From the NCBI GenBank assembly GCA_028699175.1, contig JAQVVC010000004.1, forward strand, positions 1 to 33,613: DNA of 33,613 nt, read 5' to 3'. Positions 19,096 through 29,300 of this stretch are shown here, one piece after another (position 1 is the stretch's first letter; the number at the start of each line of letters is the position of its first letter). Source of the stretch: Bacilli bacterium (lineage in GTDB: Bacteria; Bacillota_I; Bacilli_A; RF39; UBA660). Both the position numbers and the translations under genes were made by a program. Under the pieces are notes generated by a model. It had not been told where the DNA came from, ran no database searches, and worked only from the letters and a program-made list of their open reading frames with translations.

Positions 19096-20148
19096 ATGAA
19101 TAATGAAGAAAATAATTTTGAATTACCTAAAAAAATAGATGAAACCAATAATAGTCAAATACCTAATAGTGAAACAGGATTTAGTGATGCTCCCTTTTCA
19201 CAACCCACAACTCAAAATGATCAAGAAAACATTAATAATTTAACGGTAAAAGAAGAACCTGTTTTTGAATCAAATAATAATATCCAAAATGTTTTTTCAA
19301 ATCAGAATGAATCATACGGAAATAATGAAACCCAAAATAATTCTGTTCCATTAAGTAATCCTGAACCAACTTTAACACCTAATGTTCCAGAAATTAAAGA
19401 GGAGCCAATTGTTGCTCAGCAAACACAAATAAATGATAATAGCAATATATTTAATGGTGCTACACCTAATATTTTAGAAGAAAAACCTATAGTAGAGCAA
19501 CCTATTGATGTTACTTCTAAACCTGCTACACCTGATCAATCTCAAAACAATCTTGTAACTCCTATACCTGAAACAGGCGCAGTTCAAGATAATCAGCCTA
19601 ATAATCAAGAAGTAAAATTGGAAAAAAAGATTGTTATTGAAGAACCCGTAAAAAAAGAAAAAGAAAAAGGAAATGCAATAGTTGGTTTTTTTGCTTTATT
19701 AATCATTTTAGGAGCAATTTTTGCTGCCTTTTGGTATTTTATATCTCAAGGAATAATTAAAATGCCAAATAATATAAAATTACCAGCAGGTATAAATTTA
19801 CCTTTTTCAGAATCAAATACCACTACAACTACTAAAGTTAATGAACAAATTATCATTACATATGGATTATATAAAGAATCAGAACCTAGTACATGCCCAA
19901 ATAAACCTGTCGCTCTAATCCTTAATGAAAATAAAACGTTTTTATATACCAGCATAACTTTTGATACTATAAATAACACCTGTAATAGTATTGAAATACC
20001 TGGAACCTATACTTTAAGGGATGATAATATTTCCTTAACTAAAGAAAATGGAGAAGTCTTAGTAGTTTCTGTTGCAAACGAAGAAGGTAAGGCAATTCTT
20101 TCTATTCCTATTAATGATAAAACCATAAAGCTACACAGCGCTAATTAA
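19096..20148 (+). CDS. Uncharacterised single-TM protein with a long N/P/Q/E-rich N-terminal region and small extracytoplasmic domain
   Basis: Low-complexity residues 1-190, TM IVGFFALLIILGAIFAAFWYFI, Thr linker TTTTTK, C-terminal domain with two Cys. Confidence 0.75.
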   Translation: MNNEENNFELPKKIDETNNSQIPNSETGFSDAPFSQPTTQNDQENINNLTVKEEPVFESNNNIQNVFSNQNESYGNNETQNNSVPLSNPEPTLTPNVPEIKEEPIVAQQTQINDNSNIFNGATPNILEEKPIVEQPIDVTSKPATPDQSQNNLVTPIPETGAVQDNQPNNQEVKLEKKIVIEEPVKKEKEKGNAIVGFFALLIILGAIFAAFWYFISQGIIKMPNNIKLPAGINLPFSESNTTTTTKVNEQIIITYGLYKESEPSTCPNKPVALILNENKTFLYTSITFDTINNTCNSIEIPGTYTLRDDNISLTKENGEVLVVSVANEEGKAILSIPINDKTIKLHSAN

Positions 20149-20149
20149 T

Positions 20150-20419
20150 ATGAATATAAAAGATATAAATATTAAAGATTTAATTAACAATCTCGATTTC
20201 GAGTCAAATAAATTCAAAAAAATTAATGATTATTTAAATTTAACCTCGTATCAAATAAGTGTTTTAGATCGAATGAAAATAGACTATAAAAATGCTACTT
20301 CTTTAAATAACTTAATATATTTAATTAATGAAGCTTACGAAGAAACACTAGATGAAGAATTAGAGATTATTCTTGATGAAATATCAGAAAGAAATTATTA
20401 TGAAAACACGAACAAATAA
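20150..20419 (+). CDS. Uncharacterised 89-aa protein, probably translationally coupled
   Basis: ATG begins 2 nt after the TAA of the preceding gene; acidic helical product. Confidence 0.6.
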   Translation: MNIKDINIKDLINNLDFESNKFKKINDYLNLTSYQISVLDRMKIDYKNATSLNNLIYLINEAYEETLDEELEIILDEISERNYYENTNK

Positions 20420-20444
20420 AAAAGATATTTAATTATCTTTTTTT
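20417..20444. terminator. Bidirectional terminator shared by convergent 89-aa ORF and HD gene
   Basis: AAAAAAGATA(20418-20427)-tttaat-TATCTTTTTT(20434-20443); overlaps stop codons of both genes (20417-20419 and 20433-20435). Confidence 0.8.
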
Positions 20445-21638
20445 GATTTCTAAATATAATTTTAATTCTTTAATATATTCCTTTCTCATAATTGGAAGTA
20501 ATGCATCAAATATTTTATAATTTTGATTTGAGATTTTATCAGAATTATTTAATTTAATATTATATATATCTAATAAATCGATATAATTAGAAATAGCTTC
20601 AATAGATGTTTCTTTATTTTTATTTTGAAAATTCACTAATACGTATTCAATATTTTCTTTAAAATATTTTAAATATAATTCGAATTCTTCATCAGTTATT
20701 TTAAATCCTTTTATTAATCTTTGTATTAATGTTAATTTATTGAATAAAGCTCCATCAATGATAATGATATCTTGACCTTCTGATATTTGGGTTAAAAAAT
20801 TTAGTTCTAGTTCTGCTAAAATTAATGAATTTCTATCTTGTAAATTTAAAGCATTATCATCAACTAAACCATTATTAAAACTAACTACTTTAATTTTAAA
20901 ACTATTTTCATTAAAAAAATTATGACAAATATCAATTAAGTTAGAATTATTTTTTTTATTATTATTAAATTCAACTATAAACGGCTTAGAAGTATTAATT
21001 ATACTCTTTAACATATAAAGCTCATTAATTTGAGCTTTATATTTTTCATTATTATTAGTTTTATGAGAAGATAATTTTGCTATATCAGTATAAAAAACTT
21101 CCGTAATATTATCAAAAAAGCGATCTAATAATGTAAATAATAAAGGATCAACAACATTATGTACTAAACTATCGTACATACTTTCATAGTACCATTTTTG
21201 ATCTTCAAAATCCCCACCATAGTTATCAAAATTTATTTTTCCTGATTTTATACTAAAATTTTTAACATCTTCTAAATTAGATATTTTATCTGCTAATATA
21301 ACAGCTTTATTACGAGATGGTAATTCTTTACTTAATTTTATTTTTTGAATCTTTCTTTCTTTCCAAGGTAAATTTGTATCGTGATTGCATGAAGTCATAA
21401 CTAAACTTGCAACATCACCACCAAATAATTTTGCTATATCATCTAACGTATAAAGTGTATCTTCTGGGACATCATGAAGATAACCAGCTGCAATAACAGC
21501 ATCATCAAAACCAGCAGATTTTAATATTTCTCCTGTAATCATTGGATGTATTATAAAAGGTTTATCCGTTTCATCTTTTCTACTAGCTCCTTCATGAGCC
21601 TTGATAGCAAATGTTAAAGCTCTATCACTTAGTTTCAT
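20433..21638 (-). CDS. HD-domain protein (RelA/SpoT-like hydrolase fold) with C-terminal, probably degenerate, nucleoside-kinase-like domain
   Basis: FAIKAHEGASRKDETDKPFIIHPM; AAGYLHDVPEDT; AVILADKISNLEDV; C-terminal PFIVEFNNNKKNNSNLIDICHNFFNENSFKIKVV. Confidence 0.75.
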   Translation of the reverse strand: MKLSDRALTFAIKAHEGASRKDETDKPFIIHPMITGEILKSAGFDDAVIAAGYLHDVPEDTLYTLDDIAKLFGGDVASLVMTSCNHDTNLPWKERKIQKIKLSKELPSRNKAVILADKISNLEDVKNFSIKSGKINFDNYGGDFEDQKWYYESMYDSLVHNVVDPLLFTLLDRFFDNITEVFYTDIAKLSSHKTNNNEKYKAQINELYMLKSIINTSKPFIVEFNNNKKNNSNLIDICHNFFNENSFKIKVVSFNNGLVDDNALNLQDRNSLILAELELNFLTQISEGQDIIIIDGALFNKLTLIQRLIKGFKITDEEFELYLKYFKENIEYVLVNFQNKNKETSIEAISNYIDLLDIYNIKLNNSDKISNQNYKIFDALLPIMRKEYIKELKLYLEIKKR

Positions 21639-21800
21639 AGATACTGCTCCTTTAAGACAAATTTTATTATATAATGGAATATATAAAAAGTAAATAAATT
21701 AACGCCCTTATAAATTAATAAAATATGATATTTTTTAAAAGTAAATTGTTTTTTAAATATTCTTATGATAAAATATGTATTATAAATAGGAGAATGATAT

Positions 21801-21989
21801 ATGAAAAAATTAAAAATTAAAAACGGGTATATCACTGTTATAATTTCAGGCTTATGTTTAATTGGCACTTTTATGTTATATAAGTACTTAAAAATTGATG
21901 ATGTATTTTGTGTAATTTTAATGATATTTTCCTTGATAATTGCAGTTTATGGTATCTTTCAAATTATTAGAGATACTTATAATAATTAG
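21801..21989 (+). CDS. Small two-TM membrane protein (62 aa)
   Basis: AGGAG RBS, upstream TGATAAAAT, two hydrophobic helices; 8-nt gap to the next gene. Preferred over antisense ORF 21635..21868. Confidence 0.65.
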   Translation: MKKLKIKNGYITVIISGLCLIGTFMLYKYLKIDDVFCVILMIFSLIIAVYGIFQIIRDTYNN

Positions 21990-21997
21990 GTGATAAT

Positions 21998-22810
21998 ATG
22001 TTTAAGAAAGCAATTGAAGTAGGTTCTAGTTATACTAGACCTCTTTTAACTGGAAAAGTTAAATACAAAGATCGAGAAATACTTAATCTTATTAGTACTT
22101 TAATTATTTTAAATAAAGATGGTGATGTTTTAACTTCTGGTCAAGTAGCTGATCTTTTCTTAATTAGTAAAGATACTAATGAAGTATTTAATCCTATTAT
22201 CAAAGAAATGAAAGATTTAAAGAAAAAAGATATTAAAAAATTAGAAAAAAAATATGGCATAAAAGATAATACCATAATAAAACTTCATAATATCATAGTT
22301 CAAATAACTCCCAATGTAAATAATTTAGTTATTATTAAACATCCCTATCTTGATTTAGCTGTAATAAGATTTAAATCTATTAATAAAGACCAATTAAATA
22401 ATTTCCCCATTTTTAATCCTGAAGATAAAGCAATCGGTACATCAATATGTAATTTAGGATTTGCCTTTCCTAACTATGATGCTTTTTCATATGATAAAGA
22501 AAATGAAAAAATTATTATAACTAATAAAATCATGAATTTTCCTTTATTTCCTTTAAATGGTATTGTTACCAGGAATATAATTGATCCAAATGGATTAATT
22601 ACTATGTTTGAAACAAGTATTCCATGTTTACCAGGCCAAAATGGAGGACCAGTATTAAATATCAAGGGTGAAATTATTGGTTTATTAATAGGCAATAATA
22701 AAATTGTAGACCAAGAAAGCCCAGGTATAATGAATCTAGGTAATGCAATCAATTCTAATGTGATAATTGATTTTCTAGAAAATCATAATATCTCATATAA
22801 TAAAAAATAA
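21998..22810 (+). CDS. Trypsin-like (S1-fold) protein lacking catalytic His and Ser; predicted pseudoprotease
   Basis: LIILNKDGDVLTSGQVAD (His replaced by Gln), HPYLDLAVIRF (Asp retained), TSIPCLPGQNGGPVLNIKGEIIGLLIG (Ser replaced by Asn). Confidence 0.78.
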   Translation: MFKKAIEVGSSYTRPLLTGKVKYKDREILNLISTLIILNKDGDVLTSGQVADLFLISKDTNEVFNPIIKEMKDLKKKDIKKLEKKYGIKDNTIIKLHNIIVQITPNVNNLVIIKHPYLDLAVIRFKSINKDQLNNFPIFNPEDKAIGTSICNLGFAFPNYDAFSYDKENEKIIITNKIMNFPLFPLNGIVTRNIIDPNGLITMFETSIPCLPGQNGGPVLNIKGEIIGLLIGNNKIVDQESPGIMNLGNAINSNVIIDFLENHNISYNKK

Positions 22811-22845
22811 AAAATAATGATATAATAAATAAAGGATGTGATATT

Positions 22846-23715
22846 ATGTGTTTAGATGAAAATACATTAGAAATATTTAATAATATTTTTATTTTACTGA
22901 GCATTATATTACCTTTATTATTTATAATTTTTTTATTTTATGATAAAAAAAGAAAAAAGAAATTTGGATATTATTTATTGTCATTAATTATAATTATTTT
23001 AATAATCTATTTTAGAGGTGAAATAATGAATATTAATATATGTGAATCTGATAAAAAAATAAATAACACTACAACTACAAAGGCAGTACCAGCAATAAAC
23101 AGTGATAATTACGTAGGAAAAACATCTAAAGGATATACAATCGAAAAAAAAGATGGGGTTTATTTTATTGACGGCTATTTAATTGTAAATAAATCATATG
23201 CATTAAGCGAGGATTTCATTCCTGAAAATACCCATCTAAAAATATCTGATGAACTTTGTATTTCTTGTATTGATAAAGAAGCATATAAAAAATGGTTAAT
23301 TATGAAAAATGATGCTGCTGCAATTGGTCTTAATATCCATATATCTAGCGGTTATCGCTCTTTTGGGTATCAAAAAGACATTTATAACGGATATGTAACA
23401 AAAGACGGTAAAGATATAGCAGATACATATTCAGCAAGAGCAGGTCACTCTGAACATCAAAGTAGTCTAGCTTTTGATTTAAATTCTATTGATTCTTCAT
23501 TTATAGCAACTAATGAAGGTAGGTGGGTTAACGAAAATGCCTACCTTTATGGATTTATTATTAGGTATCCTAAAGGCAAAGAAAAAATAACTGGATACAA
23601 ATATGAGCCATGGCATTTAAGATATGTCGGATTAAATCTTGCTAAAAAATTATATAATGATGGAAAGTGGATTACAATGGAAGAATATTTTGGTATTGAT
23701 TCCAAATATAAATAG
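22846..23715 (+). CDS. D-alanyl-D-alanine carboxypeptidase, VanY/M15B family, membrane-anchored
   Basis: SGYRSFGYQKDIYNGYV...ARAGHSEHQSSLAFDLNS...EPWHLRYVG. Confidence 0.93.
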   Translation: MCLDENTLEIFNNIFILLSIILPLLFIIFLFYDKKRKKKFGYYLLSLIIIILIIYFRGEIMNINICESDKKINNTTTTKAVPAINSDNYVGKTSKGYTIEKKDGVYFIDGYLIVNKSYALSEDFIPENTHLKISDELCISCIDKEAYKKWLIMKNDAAAIGLNIHISSGYRSFGYQKDIYNGYVTKDGKDIADTYSARAGHSEHQSSLAFDLNSIDSSFIATNEGRWVNENAYLYGFIIRYPKGKEKITGYKYEPWHLRYVGLNLAKKLYNDGKWITMEEYFGIDSKYK

Positions 23716-23723
23716 GAGAAAAG

Positions 23724-23993
23724 ATGAAAGATACATTATTAGAAGATTATTTAACTGAAATTAAAGCCCTGCAAGTTGCTGATTACGAAAAAGCTTTAGA
23801 AAATAATTTTAAAACTAAAAAAGATTGGTATAATTTTATTATTAACCAAGAAGTAGATGAAATAGCAAACTGCATAATAAGCATATCTAATCGTTATAAT
23901 ATCCCTTTAGAAAGAGTTGCAAAAGATTTTGATTCATCAATGATTATGAGAGTTGGTAAAATAATTCAAAATAACACTAAAATAAGAAAATAA
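23724..23993 (+). CDS. Uncharacterised 89-aa protein
   Basis: AGGAGAA RBS 8 nt after vanY; intact ORF; no family recognised. Confidence 0.6.
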   Translation: MKDTLLEDYLTEIKALQVADYEKALENNFKTKKDWYNFIINQEVDEIANCIISISNRYNIPLERVAKDFDSSMIMRVGKIIQNNTKIRK

Positions 23994-24010
23994 TATAGTG
24001 TTATTTTTTT
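23970..24010 (+). terminator. Intrinsic terminator with stop codon in the loop
   Basis: AATAACACTA(23970-23979)...TAGTGTTATT(23996-24005) then TTTTT; TAA 23991-23993 lies in the loop. Confidence 0.75.
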
Positions 24011-24039
24011 AGCATGTTATAATTTAAATAGGTGATAAT

Positions 24040-26391
24040 ATGGATATAATTAAATATTTTGATCATAATGTTATATTTATCGTTCCTAATGAATATAAAA
24101 CTAACCTTATTAAACTTATTAATATTCAAAAAGAATTATATAATATTAAAGTCTTTACTATAAGTGAAATCAAAAAAAAATTATTATTTTCTTTTGATGA
24201 ACAGACTATTCTTTATTTAATGAAGAAATATAAGATGAGTTATTCTTACGCTATTGATATTGTAAATAATTTATATTATATATCACCTGATGAACAAAAC
24301 TTAAAACTTAAATATCTCGTAGATATAAAACAAGACTTACAAAATAATAATTTATTAATCTACGATAATTTCTTTTTAAATTATTTTAATAATAAAAAAT
24401 GTTATGTATATGGTTTTAATTATTTATATGATTTTGATAAGAATTTATTAAAAAAAATAAGTAATATAACTAAATTAGAATATATTAATGAAAATAAATT
24501 GCAATACAATCATCAGGTTCATTTATTTAAAAACATTAATGAAGAAATAGAATTTATTGCTAATGATATTATTGATAAAATTAATAATGGTATTAATATT
24601 AATAATATCTATCTATCTAATGTCAATAAAGAATATATTAGTACCATAAAAAGAATATTTTCTTTTTATAATATACCAATAAATTTAAATGAAAAAACTC
24701 CTTTATATTATATATTAAGCTCTTATAATTTAATTAATAATCTGGATAAACTTGAAGAGTATATTAAAAGTATTAAGAATACTGAAATTAAAAATAAATG
24801 TATTGATATTTTAAATAATTATTACTTTGTAAATGATTTAACAAGTATTAAAGATGTTATTGTCGAAGAATTAAAAAATAATTACCTTTCAAGCCCCATA
24901 TATAAAAACGCTATTAATATTATAGATTTAAAAAATAATTTTATAAATAATGATATGGAAATATATTTAATTGGTTTTGCAATGGAATATATTCCTACAA
25001 TTTATAAAGATGAAAATTTAATAAATGATAATATTAAACCTGATTACTTAGAACAAACTTGGAAATTAAATAATATCGAATTTAATATTTGGGAAAATAT
25101 AATAAATTCTACTAAAAATTTGACAATAACTTTTTCAGTAAGTAACTTAAAAGATTCTCTTTCTATATCTTCTTTAGCTAGAAATTTAAATATTATTAAC
25201 TGTACATACAAAGAAAGTAATTATTCAAATATTAGTAATATATTTAATTTAGGAATAATGCTAGATAACTATCTTAAATATGGTGATATAAGTGATAAAC
25301 TTTATTTATTAAATCATAATTATCCAAATACGAATTATTTAACTTACGATAATAGATATGATTTTATTAATCCTGAGTTAATAAAAAATTATTTAAATAA
25401 TACTGTCAATTTATCATATTCAAAATTAAATATTTATTATCAATGTTCTTTTCGCTATTATTTGGAGCATATTTTGAAATTAAATATCTATGAAGATAAA
25501 TTTGAACCTTACACAGGGAGATTATTTCATTATATTTTATCTAAAATATATGATAAGGATTTTAATTTCGATCAAGAAAAAAATATTTTTTTAGAAAATA
25601 ATTATTTTAACTTAAATCAATCCCATAAATTATTTTTAAATATAATGTGCGAAGATTTAAAAATATCAATTAACCATATTATGGATCACTATAAACAAAC
25701 ATTGTTTAAAGAAGTAGAATGCGAAAAAAACATAACGGTTATTAATAATAAAGATGATATTAATATAAATTTTAATGGTATTATTGATAAAATAATGAAA
25801 TATGAAAATAAAATTGCTATTATCGATTATAAAACAAACAAGCCAATTACTGATTTATCCCTAATAGATAAAGGAATAAATATCCAACTTCCGATTTATA
25901 TTTATTTAATTAAAAAGGAGTATCCTCAAGTAAATATAATCGGAATTTATCTTCAAAATATTAATCGTATAATTTCTAATTATGATCCAAAAAAAGAGTT
26001 TAAAAAAATAAAAAAAGATAATTTAAAATTGGCTGGTTACACGATTGATGATGAAAACATTATAAAAGAATTTGATTCCACATACTCAAACAGTGAATAT
26101 ATAAAATCAATGAAGCTTACATCAAAAGGGTTTTCTAGTAATGCTAAATTACTTAATAAAGATAGTTTTAACATGTTATATAAAATTGCCGAAAAAATGA
26201 TTAATGAAGGGGCTAATAACATTATAAATGCTAAGTTTGATATTAACCCTAAAATTATAGATAAAAAGAATTTAAGTTGTGAATATTGTGCTTACAAATC
26301 TATTTGCTTTGTTAATGATAATAATTTTAAGTATTTAAAAAAGGATATCGATTTATCTTTTTTAGGAGGTAATACCAATGAACTGGACTAA
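24040..26391 (+). CDS. addB: AddB/RexB-like subunit of the helicase-nuclease, short form with Fe-S and PD-(D/E)XK nuclease
   Basis: NLSYSKLNIYYQCSFRYYLEHIL; FNGIIDKIMKYENKIAIIDYKTNKP; LSCEYCAYKSICF; directly upstream of and overlapping addA. Confidence 0.85.
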   Translation: MDIIKYFDHNVIFIVPNEYKTNLIKLINIQKELYNIKVFTISEIKKKLLFSFDEQTILYLMKKYKMSYSYAIDIVNNLYYISPDEQNLKLKYLVDIKQDLQNNNLLIYDNFFLNYFNNKKCYVYGFNYLYDFDKNLLKKISNITKLEYINENKLQYNHQVHLFKNINEEIEFIANDIIDKINNGININNIYLSNVNKEYISTIKRIFSFYNIPINLNEKTPLYYILSSYNLINNLDKLEEYIKSIKNTEIKNKCIDILNNYYFVNDLTSIKDVIVEELKNNYLSSPIYKNAINIIDLKNNFINNDMEIYLIGFAMEYIPTIYKDENLINDNIKPDYLEQTWKLNNIEFNIWENIINSTKNLTITFSVSNLKDSLSISSLARNLNIINCTYKESNYSNISNIFNLGIMLDNYLKYGDISDKLYLLNHNYPNTNYLTYDNRYDFINPELIKNYLNNTVNLSYSKLNIYYQCSFRYYLEHILKLNIYEDKFEPYTGRLFHYILSKIYDKDFNFDQEKNIFLENNYFNLNQSHKLFLNIMCEDLKISINHIMDHYKQTLFKEVECEKNITVINNKDDININFNGIIDKIMKYENKIAIIDYKTNKPITDLSLIDKGINIQLPIYIYLIKKEYPQVNIIGIYLQNINRIISNYDPKKEFKKIKKDNLKLAGYTIDDENIIKEFDSTYSNSEYIKSMKLTSKGFSSNAKLLNKDSFNMLYKIAEKMINEGANNIINAKFDINPKIIDKKNLSCEYCAYKSICFVNDNNFKYLKKDIDLSFLGGNTNELD

Positions 26392-29300
26392 AGAACAATT
26401 AGAAGCAATTAATAAAACAGGTTATAACATTATTGTTTCAGCAGGGGCCGGTTCAGGTAAAACGGCAGTTTTAACAGAAAGAGTAATTACAAAACTAAAA
26501 AACGGTTTACATATTAATGATTTATTAATATTAACATTTACTAACAATGCTGCTAAAGAAATGAAAGAGCGAATTAAAAAAGCCATTATCGAAATCCCTG
26601 AATTAAAAGATGAAATTAAATATATTGATAGCGCTGATATTAAAACTTTTGATGCTTATGTATTATCTCTAATAAAAAAATATTATTATCTTTTAAATCT
26701 AGAAAAAGATATTAATATTATCGATAGTTCGATTATATTACTTAAGAAAAAAGAAATATTAGATGATATTTTTAATAATTGGTATAATAATAAAAGTAGC
26801 AGTTTTGAAAACTTTATTACTACTTTTGAAGTAAAAAATGATAAAGAGATTAAAAACTTAATCTTAAATCTTGACCAAAAATTAGATTTATTGACTGATA
26901 AAAATGCCTTTTTAAAAAATTATATAAATAACTATTATAATGAAAATAATATTAATAAATATTTTGAAGAATATTTGAATTTAATTAAAAAAAGTATCAC
27001 GACTATAACAAATTGCTTATATAATCTAAAATTTGAAATAAGCAGTGATTATTATCAAAAACTCGAGGTATTGCTTTTTGATTTAATAAATAGTAAAAAC
27101 TATGAAGATATAAAAACTAATGCTATTATAGATATTCCGAGGTTACCTAATAATTCTTCTGATAAGGCTAAATATTTTAAAAGCGAAATAACCAACAACT
27201 TAAATGATATTAAAAAAATGACTCTTTTAAGTAAAAATGCCTTGATAAAAGAAGTATTTCAAACTAATGATTTTGCTAAGATAATAATATCAATATTAAG
27301 TGAATTAAATGAGAAAATAACTAAATATAAGTTAAAAGTTAATCACTTTGAATATAGCGATATTAGTAAGCTTGCTATTAAATTATTAAAAGAAAATGAT
27401 GATGTAAGACTGGAAATTACAAATAAATATCAAGAAATAATGATTGATGAATATCAAGATACCAGTAATATCCAAGAAGAGTTTATATCTTTAATTGATA
27501 ATAATAATGTTTATGTAGTTGGTGATATAAAACAATCTATTTATCGTTTTAGAAATGCTAATCCAACTATTTTTAAAAACAAATATGACTTATACAAAAA
27601 TGGAAAAGATGGAATAAAAATAGATTTAAATAAGAATTTTAGATCCAGAAATGAAGTAATTAATAGCATAAATAATATTTTTAATTATATAATGGATGAT
27701 AATATTGGTAATGCTAATTATAAAGAAGAACATCAATTAGAATTTGGTTATACTAATTATAGTACAATTGGTAAAAATAATTATAATAATGACCTTACTA
27801 TTTTAAATTATCAAAAAAGTAAAGAATACGATAATAGCGAATTAGAAGCTTTTATAATAGCAAAAGATATTAAACAAAAGATAAAAGATAATTATTTGAT
27901 TTTAAAAAACGGTATATTAACTCCTTGTACATATAATGATTTTTGTATATTAATTGATCGAAATTCTTCATTTGATATTTATAAAAAAGTTTTTAATTAT
28001 TTTCAAATACCGATGAATTTATATAAAGACGAAAATATTTTACATAACGATGAAACATACCTAATTAAAAATATTATTACCTTAATATTTAAAATTAATA
28101 ATAAAACTTATGATAATGTATTTAAAGCCTCTTTTATAGGCATTACTAGAAGTTATCTTTATGATTTGCTTGATGAAGAAATCTTTATTATATTTAAAGA
28201 TAATAGTTATTTTAAAAATGATATTTTTATTAAATGTGCTAATATAGCTTCTAATCTTAGTGAAATTAGTAATAAAGAATTAATTGAAAAAATTATTGAA
28301 ACATTTGATTTTTATCAAAAAATGATATCAGCTGGTAATATAGAATATCGAACTATAATTTTAAATAACTTATTAGATAAAGCCGATGAATTAAATAAAG
28401 TTGGTATAACTTTAGACAATTTAGAGGATTATTTTAATACTTTAATAACAAATAATAATGAAATTACTATCTCAGCAATTCCTGCAGGTAGTAATTCAGT
28501 CACTTTAACCAATATCCATAAATCTAAAGGACTAGAATATAATATATGCTATTATAGTGGTTTAAATAAAAGATTTAATTTAAAAGACTCAATTGATAAA
28601 TTTATTTTTAGTGAAGAGTATGGCCTAATATTACCTAATTATAATAATGGTATTAAAAAAACTTTTATTTTTGATTTGTACAAAGAAAAATATTACGAAA
28701 ATGAAATATCTGAAAAAATTAGATTATTTTATGTAGCTTTAACTAGATGTAAAGAAAAAATGATTATGCTAACGTCAATAAACAAAGACAAATTGCATAT
28801 TTTAAATCAAAATAAATTAGTAGATTATACAATAAGAATAAATTATCGTTCATTTCAAGATATATTAATATCAATTTATAATATAATTGAGAAATATATA
28901 ATTGAAAAAGACTTGATCGAAATTGATAAAAATTATAAAATTAATAATAAAACAGTTTTTAATAGTAACGAAAACAATCTTTCTATTGATGTTAATGATG
29001 TAGAATTTGAGAGAGAAATATTAACTCAAACAAAGTTTTCTAAAAATGATAAAACATTATATACTAGCAAAGAAAAAGAGGCATTAAATACTGGCACTAA
29101 AATCCATTATATTTTAGAAAATATAGATTTTATTAATCCTGATTATTCTATATTAAAAAATAATGAAAAAGATATTATTAAACAGTTTTTATCTCTTCCC
29201 ATATTAAAGAATATTAAAGATGCTATTATATTTAAAGAATATGAATTTATTAATGAAGAAAATAATAAAATAGAAAGAGGAGTTATCGATTTAATGCTGG

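Noticed and set aside
21635-21868. 77-aa minus ORF upstream of the HD gene
   Set aside because: Covers intergenic DNA and the opposite strand of a better-supported 62-aa gene with RBS and promoter; composition looks non-coding.
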